A stretch of 21,398 nt of DNA from Perkinsus chesapeaki (lineage: Eukaryota > Perkinsozoa > Perkinsida > Perkinsidae), in the NCBI GenBank assembly GCA_013115145.1, contig JAAPAO010000595.1, forward strand, positions 1 to 21,398. The letters are read 5' to 3'. Position 1 is the first letter of the stretch. Each line of letters starts with the position of its first letter. The position numbers and the translations under genes are program-made. This document shows positions 9,211-19,075 of this stretch, piece by piece. Under the pieces are notes generated by a model. The model was not told the origin of the DNA, searched no databases, and was given only the letters and a program-made list of their open reading frames with translations.

Positions 9211-10404
9211 CTAGACCAAAGTAAGGCTCTCATAAGAGTCATTACCATGTTCAATAGGATTAGTAATGATTTTCTGTTTATAAACCTTATTATATAGTTT
9301 AGCGTTAACACAAGCAAAATGAATAAACTTGCCCTTATTGGTTACATCATACTTCACGAGATGACAGAAACTATAACACCGATAGTTATCCCATACACCA
9401 ATTATAATGCCATCCTTAATATCGTATAGAGCGAATTGACCTAGGGTACCCAGGGCCAGTGTCAGCCTGTCATTGATAGTTATAACTTGGGCTGAAAATA
9501 TCTGTGAAACATCATTTTTCCATAGTAGCCTCCAAGACTTCACTGCCACCATACGTCCGTCATTCAGGTCTGCCTTATAGTGCCGTAGGATACTATCATC
9601 TGCATCAATGGTATAAACCATAACCTCTTGAGAGCCATCAGGTGATGCTGATACCGCAAAAACACCACTGAAGAACGGTTTCCCAGTAGAGGTAGTCAAA
9701 TATACAGGAGAGTTCTGTGATGATATCCCAGTGCTTAGATTCACAACCCCTATAGATGCCGGTCCAGATAACCATGTAATAGCTTTCATATTATGTACCG
9801 TTGAAAACTGACGTTTATATGTTATCAAGGGAACATCACCACACATACGACCCAGTGATGTGAAACTGCCGCCATCACGTCGGTTTATCTGAGCAATTGT
9901 CTTATCCTCTAAAATAGCAAAGACATATCCGAGCATTGATTCGGAAGCTGTGATAGCCTCTACTAGACATCCTATAGAGGGTGTATCAAACCTGCACCAT
10001 GAGGTTACTATTGTGATATAATATGAACCCTTGGACAGGATATACAGTACTTCACCATCTGATGCTAGATCAATGATAGCATCATCTTGAGAATGTACCC
10101 GTACTTCCTCCTGTAGGAAACGTACAGGTCTATATGATGATACTAAGAGATAGTCCCATACCGTAATAAGAAGATCAGTGGATGTATCATAATCATCACT
10201 TTTTACTTTTATATAGGACAATCTCAACAACCATAGTGGTATCGAATGAGGCTCATATGTATGCAGCTTCCAAGTGGAAGTAGACAAGGCTTCACCACCC
10301 TGCCGTGGAGTAATGATTACTAATCCCTCAAAAGACTGAAACAGACTGTCGTACTATTTAACTGAACACCTAATAGTAGATACGATAAGAAGATACATGA
10401 GCAT
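9211..10404 (-). CDS. Predicted secreted, possibly beta-propeller protein of unknown function, 389 aa
   Basis: Unrecognised protein encoded almost entirely by one long exon (10345-9211), unlike its intron-riddled neighbours. The long exon has no suitable ATG at its head. A short exon 10404-10370, joined through a 24-nt GT-AG intron (10369-10346), supplies an ATG in phase and gives [19 protein letters not shown]. This is a convincing signal peptide: hydrophobic core, then small/polar residues. The mature part has recurring short beta-like units (IIDLASDGEVLYILSKGS, GQFALYDIKDG, IIIGVWDNYRCYSF), suggesting a degenerate propeller. No catalytic motif and no second membrane span seen. The ATG overlaps the kinesin stop (TAATG). 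The start and tiny intron are inference; the long exon is certain as an open frame. Confidence 0.65.
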
Positions 10405-13400
10405 TAATCATCATTATCCATATAATGCTTTATATCATCTATCTCATTGAGATGTTCCTTTACCTCATTAAATGCTTTCCGTATCTAACATATCACTAAT
10501 TCTTACACCTTCCATTACCTCCTCTCTACCATATCCTTCAAAGCCTTGCCATCTTCATACTTATATTCACCACCATTCCCACTCTTACCAGATGACGTCC
10601 ATTTAGACAGTGGAGGGGTGGCGCGATTATGACCACTTAGTGGTCTCTGACATGGACACTAACCCCAGGTATATAATAACTATGCACCTTGAACTTTTCG
10701 ATTGTACCAGCAACCATGGCCAAGGTTCTGGCACTCTCTCTAAACTTCGCCGTCTTCCTATCAGCAACAACAGCTTCAGCATAGATCTCCTTTCGTTCAG
10801 CCAGAGATAGATCTCGCCATGGATCAGAGCATGGTGGACACTCCTATATGCAAGAGGCATGGGTTCGATCCCGGCACTCGCCTTTTTTACCACATCAATT
10901 GGTGTTTTAGGATCCCAATAAGGAAGGGTATGTTGTCCTTGTATACTTTGTGCTCTCTCTGTATAATCCATACCACTATATTTATGATAGACATCTCTCA
11001 TCTCCTGTAAATGTTCCATAAAATGGTCCATAAACCACATATACCTACTAAATCCTACAACCAGCTCAATCACTACTACCTCTACATTACTTGTTATGAA
11101 ATATCTTATCATCAGAAGAGCGTTTAGTTAATACCCGCACTACAAAGAAGTCACGAGGATTAACATCTAATGGAGATTATCAGTCATCATCGAGGGTGGT
11201 CCTGGTTACCGTCAATATCATCTATATCATCACATTCACCCGAATACACTATATCAATCTCAAATAGATATCTAATACTGCATCTAATAAAATGTTAATA
11301 TTATCCTTACCTATGAACAGGTTTTAAATCATCAGATATATCATTAGCTTCATCAACTGCTGGACATAATTCTTCCAAAACACTTTTAACTTTCCGCATA
11401 ACCCTACCATCTCGTACCTCATATACCTTTCCACCACCATACTGCCAATAGTCATTCTCACCATCTCCTCCAATTCATTTAACCTTGGTGTCAATTCGTT
11501 ATACGCTTTTGATGCTTCCAACTCCTCCCATATACCATCATCTACACTATCATTACTAATAGGAACAGTGGGACTGCGTGGGACCTAGGATAACCATTGT
11601 CCTATCATTACCGTATCACCCCAGCCACCTACCACCAAGGACATGGTAAAAGCTCTGCCGAACACTATCCTATCCCCACTTCTCAATTTAATACTCTTAT
11701 CAACTAACTTCCTATTTACTATTACCCTACACTTCGATGCTGGTCCACATAACCTCAACTCTACCTATCAACCATTACTTATTATTATTACTACCATCTA
11801 CTGCTGTTGGTATTTTTACCTCAATACCATCTTGTGTCTCTAATGTGGCTAAATGCCTTGTCATACCTAGACCTTTTAACACTATGGTATTATCAGATGA
11901 CGACCCTATTGATACTACTGTATTCAATGGTATACGATATCTGATAGAAAAATAGTAAAATACACCAAGATAGATCACACCCAGGTGCCCGAAGACGGGA
12001 CTGGAAGGGGATTTTCCACAATGTTAAGCCCGTAAAACAGCGAAGAATTCAAATCCGTCGGAAAAAAATTAGCGTATGAGCCCCCTCGCTGGACGATGAT
12101 GATGGTCCAGTATAACTAATATATGATCAAAGTCCCCCAAGGTTGTCATCATGTCGCATATCTTTAAAGTGAAGTAGTACACCACTACAGTGCATTGAAT
12201 GGTGATGGACATACCAATAGGAGAGAATGGGACAGGACTATTCAGACCTTCGCTACTATGGTTTTATGATACTATACTTATACCACTCTTCAGGCAAAAT
12301 TCAATGAGCTCAGAACTGGTTACAGTTTCTGGATATATCCGCACCATCTATATATTACATTAACCTGCCAGATAATAAAGGATCTGGTGATACATTATGG
12401 AGATATGGGCATCCATCAGAGGTGGTATCACCAACGCCTTTAACCTATTATTAATATCATATATTAATACATATACCAAACTAACATCTGCTAAACCATA
12501 GTTATTGAGTAACTTTTCCCGTTCAATAGCCATCTCTCTAGCCTCAGCCAGTTGTGCTTCATACCTAGTATCATCCATATATCATCCTATATAATATATT
12601 ATATCACTTCCCCTTCATCGACATCATAACCTTCTCCCTCATTTTCAGCTCCTCCTGTAGTTGCTCATGTACCCCAGGATCCACTGTCTACCATTCCTTC
12701 CCCCTTCCACCTTTCATTATTACCTTGATGCTCCTCCCTTTCCATTTCCATCTGTCTATGTTCATCTATCTCCCTTCTAAGATTCTTGATCTCCGCCTGC
12801 AGCTCCTGTATCATATCTATCACCATAATTCCCCCTCCCTCCCCCACCATCACCACCTACTCTGTGTCCCAAAATTCTGCTTAGCCGAAGTCTTAATAGT
12901 CTTGACACTAGATGCAAATCTCAGTGTACCTATAAACACACTAACCGCTGCCTGCCTGCCTGCCTGCCATTGCCATTATTATCACTTAGTGTCTCTTCAG
13001 CCTCAGATGGTGATGGACTTATTGCAGCTATCATAAAGGTACGGCTATTACCCGATAATGAATCCTTGAGAAGGAAGGTCAGCTTAGAGTTACGGAAAGG
13101 TACGTGATATCCCTCAGGTGCTGCCAGCACTGTGATATACAATACTTACAATATAAACCACTTACATGCTCTACCAGCCTTCTCTGACAGCTCCCTTATA
13201 CATATCCCCAGATTGGTCAGACTTTGGTTAATAGCAGTACCCTCTTTAAGCCTCTAACACACCTATTATTACCAATATTTAATAATAATCATTACATCCC
13301 CATCCGCTCCCGTCTTGCTCGTTCTCTCACTACCCGATAAATCTACTAGGTTAAGTCTTGAATTTAATGATACCTAATAACATGTATCCTCTCTCCTCCC

Positions 13401-14645
13401 CTTCACCCTCTCTTACCCTTTCATCATCCTCCTCTTTCACCGTACCATCATCTCTAGCAGTTCCTATACTATATACTAATCCATTATAAGCTTACATATC
13501 CTACTCTCAATCCGTAGTGTGAATACTGCATGACTTCGACTACTATGAGCATTCATATTAGTAGCTCCGACCGCGCGCCGCTTAATACCATAATCCATTA
13601 GCCTTTGTACCTACCCATATCATCATCACTTCTAATCTATCACCAATATACCTCATCAAAATCCTGTACTGGACATTCTGACACCCCTGGCACTACTACA
13701 CCATATTTAGGATGCTCAAAGATCTGTAATGGATCCCCTCCACCAACACCACTCTTATCATCACCTACAGTACTACACTTCATCTACAACGGTCGCTTCT
13801 TGACAACAATCGATTATTATTGCTTAGGGTCGATACTGCACATAGTAGGCTTTATAGTTAGGCCTTGGTGGCGGCTCGGAATTGGCTCGCTTAATAAGAG
13901 CCCTTTCTATATAAGCAAAGGAATTGAGCTATAAGTTGAGAAATAAAACCATTGTCAAGAAGCTTGCGTGCATTAAACTGTGAAATAGTACTATTATATA
14001 TCCATACCAGCACTGAGCAAATCCTGTATCCTTTCATTATATATCTCTAAGTAGGATACCCATACCTTAGTCTCCCCTAATAAAATTAACACCACTCCCC
14101 TTCCTTTCCCTTATCTCTATACTACTACCAGTAATATCATGCTTCATACTCTCAAAAAGCCTTTCTATCATTCGAGGTATAACACCATCATAGCCATCCT
14201 GCCCCATCATTGTGTAAGTCTTACCAGATCCTGTTTGACCGTACCTATCACAAATCCCAAACCCACCATAGCCCTTCATACGCAAATAAACATCCATTAT
14301 ATCCTACTAATCCTTGTTTAAGTATCTCAGCTCCTATATCAGTATACCTAACACTACCCCTATCAACACCACCACTGCACCACCCCCTCTTACACCTGCT
14401 GCTGTGTTGCATAATCAGCATGCTCTTCATTAACCATACTATTATAGCAATAATCAAAGTCAAATGATCTTGGTTTATCCGACACTAAGGTGATCTTCTT
14501 GGCTGACAACAACCCTCCACAGTAGTGTCCACAAGTTGACTCCTTATCTACCTGTAATTTCTATCGCAGATTTTGTCTTACCCAGACCCTTCTCTCTGTT
14601 ATTGAATGGTCTAACTCTCACTGCTACCTTGATACGATCTCCCAT
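10404..14645 (-). CDS. Kinesin-3-type motor protein with FHA domain
   Basis: Microtubule plus-end motor of the KIF1/Unc-104 type. ATG at 14645 gives [18 protein letters not shown]. The motor follows in order: [20 protein letters not shown]-loop [16 protein letters not shown] (made across a 37-nt intron), [32 protein letters not shown], switch [11 protein letters not shown], switch [42 protein letters not shown], and [14 protein letters not shown] neck coil comes next ([17 protein letters not shown]), then [15 protein letters not shown] and an FHA domain ([26 protein letters not shown]; 11,955-11,775), more coil, [12 protein letters not shown], and a charged tail ending KHYMDNDD with TAA at 10404-10406. 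No PH domain was seen, so cargo binding may differ from animal KIF1A. DLSGSER replaces the usual DLAGSER. More than 15 introns; three are unusual (see separate entries). Confidence 0.92.
11954..12280 (-). other. Long noncoding segment (intron) between kinesin neck-linker exon and FHA exon
   Basis: An exon ending near 12280 (residues SSELIEFCL) and the FHA exon starting at about 11955 are separated by some 300 nt. This is several times the local intron norm. Part of it (11,985-12,115) is richer in G+C and has two short hairpin candidates (CTGGAC…GTCCAG near 12,093-12,114 and GTAGT…ACTAC near 12,173). I see no coding continuity. Exact splice sites are not fixed. Confidence 0.45.
12947..12969. 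repeat. (CTGC)n tetranucleotide microsatellite
   Basis: About five units of CTGC in a row, inside the kinesin intron that splits …EETLS-TLRFAS…. The intron is ~57 nt, so the repeat makes up nearly half of it. Length polymorphism would change intron size but not the protein. Confidence 0.85.
13765..14007 (-). other. 243-nt kinesin intron hosting an inverted-repeat insertion
   Basis: Donor GTATGG at 14007 and acceptor CTGTAG at 13765 join in phase 1, linking …DLLSAG to [18 protein letters not shown]. The 169-bp inverted-repeat element listed separately accounts for most of the excess length. A shorter alternative acceptor (TTCACAG near 13978) leads only into a frame that does not resemble kinesin. 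Confidence 0.65.
13795..13963. mobile_element. Putative MITE-like element with 12-bp terminal inverted repeats in a kinesin intron
   Basis: GCTTCTTGACAA (13795-13806) is exactly reverse-complemented as TTGTCAAGAAGC (13952-13963). The 145-nt interior has its own possible pairings (TTATAG near 13850 with CTATAA near 13930; GGCTC…GAGCC around 13881-13899) and is G+C-richer than nearby introns. It encodes nothing. No clear target-site duplication flanks it, so a structured intronic RNA is an alternative to a MITE. Confidence 0.45.
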
Positions 14646-14885
14646 TGTAATACCAATAACACTTTATTTAATATCAACTATACACATCACAATTTTCAAG
14701 GAGAAACGTGTACCAGTGAAGTGACTGTGAGCGGCATCCTTCACTGTTAAGTGGTATAAGTAGGATCTGCTGCTGCTGCTGGTGATGCTGGTGGAAGGAT
14801 TATGACCTATAAAGACACTTTTATGAGCCCTATCCCCATATACCCTTCCTACTACAGTCGTAATAATGTAACAGTGTAATGATTA
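14646..14885 (-). promoter_or_regulatory. 240-bp spacer between MAK16 and kinesin genes
   Basis: Contains the MAK16 3' end and the kinesin 5' region. A short CTG/CAG run lies at 14768-14781, and the last ~40 nt before the kinesin ATG are AT-rich (ATTAAATAAAG type). No defined promoter element seen. Confidence 0.35.
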
Positions 14886-16094
14886 TCATCGTCGATGTGA
14901 GGTTGATGTTCGAGTTGTTGCTGGTTTAACAAGCATAGGTTGCTTCTGTTGAGCTTCATCCTCGTATTCATATTCAACCTCCACACGTGGCACTGAAGTA
15001 CCATGATTATTACTATTAACCATACACCATTATTACCCTTCCGTAGTGGCCTGCCACCTGGACCATTCTTAGATGATGCTAATGCTGCTATTAACTCAGA
15101 CTGATCCTCTATATCACCACTATCAATCTATACAGTATTATAATTCACATTACTATCAACCCCAATAGTACCTCCTCCTCTCCTCCAGACTCTTCCTCAT
15201 CGGATGACTCATCATCACCATCACCTGCTGCTGCTATGAAATTACTTCTACCATCAGCCATCATGGCTTGTAGCTCATCTTCCTCCTCAATCTCATACCT
15301 GTTACATTGATACTACTACATAACAGAAATTATAATTAATACTCTTCATCCTCAGACTCACCACTTAGATGATCGGCCTCCTAAAAAGCATCCTGTATAT
15401 ACCATACCACTATCCCTATATTACCAATCCTTCTTCAAGTTCATCTTCCTCCTCTACATCCTTTTGTTTATAAAGGTCGCCATAAGTGCCCTTACGTAAA
15501 CGTGCCAATAAGGCAGTACCTGCTTAATACATCCCTTTATTATAATATATTATTACCAATAGATTCCTCAACTTTAGCAGCTCTAAGAGCATGTGCTTCC
15601 CTATTCCTTTCCCTCTTCTCAGTCTTCTTCTTTACCACACTTATCTCCTTTTTCTCATCCCTCAATTCCAATTTCCTAGCCCTTATCAAAGTCTGCCTTA
15701 ACCGTGTTAACCTCTGTTTGCATCTATTTATCATATGGCCTGGCCAGTATTCCAGAGCCTTGTCTATCTGCTGCAACGCCTCTGCATAATTCTTGCTGAG
15801 CTTGACCTTTTCCCAAAGATTCTTGGGACTATGAGCACGTTCAACGGTTTTGATGTACAAATAACAAACCCCTTCATCTTCAATAACAGTAGCATAGTTA
15901 CTATTAGCTAAAGGGCAAGTCACTTTACTACACATACCAGTGACATTATACCTATATAATAATATATAAAAGAGCGGTATATAGTATTACTTATTGGTAC
16001 AAAACACCTGCGGAGGATCTTTCCGTTTAACCTTGAAGCTACAAAAGCCTTTTCCAGGGCCTATGCAGCTCCATATGGTCTCATCGTTCTGCAT
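14886..16094 (-). CDS. MAK16: MAK16 ribosome-biogenesis protein (60S pre-rRNA processing)
   Basis: Nucleolar factor needed for 60S subunit assembly. ATG at 16094 gives MQNDETIWSCIGPGKGFCSFKVK, aligning with MAK16 MQ-D-IW…FCSFK. After an intron comes YNVTGMCSKVTCPLANSNYATV, then CYLYIKTVERAHSPKNLWEKVKLSKNYAEAL, WPGHMINRCKQRL and LIRARKL, all in the family order. The zinc-type Cys spacing (FCSFK…FC…CSKVTCPLANS) is intact. The acidic C-terminal region is spread over small exons. The end, PRVEVEYEYEDE…MLVKPATT, corresponds to the conserved EIEYE…KAKTT tail; TGA lies at 14886-14888. Five to seven introns of 35-50 nt, one only 35 nt. Complete. Confidence 0.95.
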
Positions 16095-16212
16095 TAGGAG
16101 GAGGAGGAAACGAGTAAGAGAACTACTATACAAATAGAATTACGTCACCCCACTCATTTTAACTCGGCGGTGAAGGGGGAGCGTTAGGAAATAGCAAGAA
16201 AGCAAGATTCTT
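16095..16212. promoter_or_regulatory. 118-bp divergent (bidirectional) promoter region
   Basis: MAK16 (leftward) and the VIT-like gene (rightward) start 118 bp apart. This is the only head-to-head junction in the window. It contains a CRE-like octamer TTACGTCA at 16140-16147 and a GA-rich run (GGAGGAGGAGG) next to the MAK16 ATG. Functional status is unknown. Confidence 0.5.
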
Positions 16213-17793
16213 ATGAACATCTCTCCCTTACTTCGTTGCTGCTGGAAGGTTGTTGTTGTTGATATGCCTCTTAGGAGGAATAATGGTAGTAGAAGGTCTC
16301 CGCCTCCTACCATAGAGGAAGAGACATTTAATACTAGTGACTATATCAGTGATAGTAGTAGTAAAGGGGCGAGTTACGCTGCAAATGATACTATACCTAG
16401 AGATTTACAAGCAGCAAGAGAGGCATATGCATTAGGGGACTCTGAACTGTAATAATAAGACGTCATCGAATTTAACCTCAAAATATCTTTTAGATCTCGA
16501 TTAGCCCATCAAACACGGGAATTAGCTGAGCTGGCTTCTGGTGAGACAAGTCAACTTGTTAGTGTTGGTGATGATGATGTTATCAAAGCTCATGCCCTAT
16601 CTGGTAATATATAATATTCTATACTATATAACCTTATTATAGGTTTTATAGGGGGTAGTTTAATAACATCCTTCTTAATGGCTGCATTTAGCCCTTTTAT
16701 CCGTTCTATAATTGGTTATAATAATACCTTAATAACGGTATTATACATATTATCATTACTATGTGCTGCATTAGCAACAGGTAATCAAATGTGGATGAAA
16801 GAAAAGGTACCATAAAGGGTGTACTCTAAATCCATATATAACATATATCAGGCGGCTTTAGAATATTCTGATTATGAAAGGGCCCGTGAGCTTTGGGAAG
16901 TTGATAATTTTCCAGAAGGTGAAGTACAGGAAATGATGTATATATATCGTAATGCTGGTCTATCTGATGATGATGCTAACACCGTAGCGCATATATTATC
17001 GAAGTAATTATAAGCTTTATTAAATGCCAACACACTTAATATAGGTATCCCGAGTTTTGGGTCGATCATATGCTGCTTCACGAGGTTGGTTTATTACCAT
17101 CTAGATTGGACCAACAGACTCGACTCAGGACTCCTAGGTAAGATTTTTTGATTAATATCACAGTATTACTGTCTGTATCAGATATGTAACCAATATCGTA
17201 TCTTACGTTGTTCTTGCTGGATTCCTACCATGTCTATTAATTATACGTGGATTTGCACCTTGGGTGGTATGGTTATTCAGCGAGATACAGCTTATTGGTG
17301 GCTTATTGGTTAGGAGCCGTAATAAAGTGGAGAAAGGGCAAAAGATGCAAACACAGGTCATAATACGGGCAAAACTTGGTGATTGGTTGAAATAAAATCA
17401 ACGCATGCTAGGAGTGCGCAGGTTGTCATTACAGAGCTAGTAGACATTTGTCATGTGATCCATGGAAATATACCGAGTTTTCAATAACTTAATAATATCT
17501 GGTACAGTATTCACGTAAAGATGGCTTATAACTGAACCGGGCTTGTTGTAAATAACCATGATTAGGATAAGAACACTGCTATCGTGAAAGCCTGTATGTT
17601 GAAGAAGTCAATATATTATATATCGATATAGCATTATCATTATTATTAGGTTCGTGTGTTTCTACATTCTATTGTTGGTAGTTTAATAATAATGTTACTT
17701 GCTACCATTCTGGGATACATCACAACAAAGCCCCTACGTAACCTATTTGGAAGCACGAGAGGGTATTCCACAGCGGCATACATCACCATCTAA
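16213..17793 (+). CDS. VIT/CCC1-family vacuolar iron transporter homologue
   Basis: Probable Fe2+/Mn2+ transporter moving metal from cytosol into a vacuole-like compartment. ATG at 16213 ([10 protein letters not shown]); a second in-frame ATG at 16264 is equally possible. A charged N-terminus comes first, then two membrane helices ([35 protein letters not shown]). The cytosolic metal-binding domain with its Glu/Met-rich pattern follows ([56 protein letters not shown]). Then come [34 protein letters not shown] and a last helix ([20 protein letters not shown]), ending in TAA at 17793. The metal-binding segment is the strongest match. The Asp-containing motif usual in helix 1 of fungal and eucalyptus VIT1 is not visible, so transport activity is less certain. 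A 293-nt intron precedes the last exon. Confidence 0.82.
17357..17649 (+). other. 293-nt intron in the VIT-like gene
   Basis: Donor after …KMQTQ (GTCATA) and acceptor TATTATTAG at 17649 join in phase 0 to [11 protein letters not shown]. Several times longer than the other introns of this gene (~40-45 nt, one ~80). I see no coding potential or terminal repeats. An alternative reading through GCATTATCATTATTATTAGG cannot be excluded for the last ~20 nt. Confidence 0.5.
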
Positions 17794-17964
17794 GAATAGA
17801 TTTTTCAATGACGTCCTTCTAGCTCATCTTGGCCCATGTAGATTGGCAGTAACGAGAATGCTGCTGATTATTGCTACATTATTACTCCTCCCTAGTGGGT
17901 TTTCCTTAATTTTCTGAAGATGTTGAGTGCAGTATTTTATAATGTATAGTAGTATTTGGGTAAT
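17794..17964 (+). promoter_or_regulatory. 171-bp spacer before the RRM gene
   Basis: Holds the VIT-like 3' end and the RRM-gene 5' region. A hydrophobic open frame (ending SGFSLIF at 17917) crosses it but starts inside the VIT-like last exon in another frame and resembles nothing. No clear promoter motif. Confidence 0.3.
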
Positions 17965-18461
17965 ATGGTCCAACTTAACTCATCGAAAAGGATATTAATA
18001 CGGCATTTGGTAGTAAGGGACAGGATGTGTGTGATTATATAGTATTATTCAGCGACCCGATGTGTCGAAGGATAACCTTCATAGAGCTTTCAGACGTTAT
18101 GGTGATATTAAGGAAGTTTACGTACCAACCGATCCATCCAATGGACAGGGCAGAGGGTAGTAATAATTGTATAGTGGATATTTATATGGTTATCAGGTTT
18201 GCTTTTGTGGAGTATGTCAGACAGGAGTCAGCAGAGGATGCAATGTCAGAGATGAATAATCAACAGTTTGAGAATTCTGTCATACAATTAGTCTTCGTGG
18301 AGCCTAAAGACAAACATGACAGGTAATATATTAATGGTTATAATGAAAGCAACAGCAGCAGCAGCAGGGGCCGAGAAGCTGACCGAGATCGCGGTAGAGG
18401 CCATAGTCATCAAGGATTATCGTACCAGCAACCTCCTCCACCTCCACCTCCACGTAGGTGA
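17965..18461 (+). CDS. Small SR-type RRM RNA-binding protein, ~122 aa
   Basis: Likely splicing or mRNA-handling factor. ATG at 17965 gives MVQLNSSKRILIRHL, where ILIRHL is the RNP2 strand. A 44-nt intron leads to RPDVSKDNLHRAFRRYGDIKEVYVPTD. A further intron is placed inside RNP1 so that it reads RGFAFVEY. The rest of the RRM follows (SAEDAMSEMNNQQFENSVIQLVFVE). The short tail has Arg/Asp/Gly repeats (GREADRDRGRG) and seven Pro in a row, ending RR-TGA. YGDIKEVYVP resembles SRSF10/12-type RRMs, but the long RS tail of those proteins is missing. The acceptor of the last intron is a CAG run. A GTGAGA donor overlaps the stop, so an alternative 3' exon is possible. Confidence 0.85.
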
Positions 18462-18499
18462 GATGGAGAATATTTAGTATTATATTTATAATAGATATT

Positions 18500-19015
18500 A
18501 TGGGTAATGTTGGATCTACCTTTACTATTACTGCACCAGCGACTAATCCATCTTCTGATAGTTCTAGGTAGTACTACTGAGTGTCGTTGACACTCTTTGA
18601 GTGGTTTTGTAGGTATAATACAACTGCTGGGGATTTTATAATAGATGCAGCGGGGAGGTTGACTAGAAGGCTCCCAGTGAATGGTGGATCAACTGAAATG
18701 GATCGTAGTCGTAGTAGAAGGTAATATCGCGGCGGCGGCCTATATACACTATTATTACATCTATAACAGTCCAACTGCCGCTGGTGCTGGTACGGGATTG
18801 CTGACAGCAGGTGCTGCTAACAACAAGAAGGTACGAGGATTGTTATAATTATTGTTATCATCTACACAACATAATATTAGGATGATAATGCTGCTGCAGC
18901 AGCAGCAGGCGGTGGTGTCCCACCAATAGGGTCAGCCACGTATAGGCCACCAGCTTGTATAGCGCAGGAGTGCCCACTGCATCCAGCACTGGTGGTTGAT
19001 TACAGCAAGATATAG
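18500..19015 (+). CDS. Unknown small protein with N-myristoylation-type N-terminus, ~123 aa
   Basis: Four exons can be joined in phase. MGNVGSTFTITAPAT starts at 18500, followed by YNTTAGDFIIDAAGRLTRRLPVN, an RSRSRSP patch, a Gly/Ala-rich segment (TAAGAGTGLLTAGAA), six Ala in a row, and a tail GSATYRPPACIAQECPLHPALVVDYSKI with TAG at 19013-19015. MGNVGS fits the N-myristoyltransferase pattern (Gly2, Ser6), so membrane association is inferred. I recognise no family. The poly-Ala lies on a GCA/GCT run that may be length-variable. It sits 38 nt after the RRM gene stop and 60 nt before the next gene. It could be a separate gene or an alternative 3' part of the RRM gene; frames do not join simply. 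Confidence 0.55.
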
Positions 19016-19075
19016 TAGTTGGCTCGATATAGTTGGTGTTGCGTTAGTTGTTGTGATAGTACATGCCTCCACAGT

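Noticed and set aside
10848-10890. tRNA-like T-arm (GGTTCGATCCCGGC) followed by a T-run, resembling a tRNA 3' half with a Pol III terminator on the plus strand
   Set aside because: The T-stem has mismatches and there is no matching 5' acceptor half at the right distance. The segment is explained on the minus strand by a 47-nt kinesin intron followed by coding sequence ([21 protein letters not shown]).
14248-14463. Reading straight through FAYEGLW… before the kinesin P-loop, implying an insertion in the active site
   Set aside because: A canonical 37-nt GT-AG intron (GTATGAAGG…GTGATAG) restores an exact [11 protein letters not shown], so no insertion is needed.
14139-14467. Plus-strand frames across the kinesin P-loop region
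   Set aside because: The minus strand clearly encodes the motor domain with P-loop [11 protein letters not shown]; the plus frames have no similarity.
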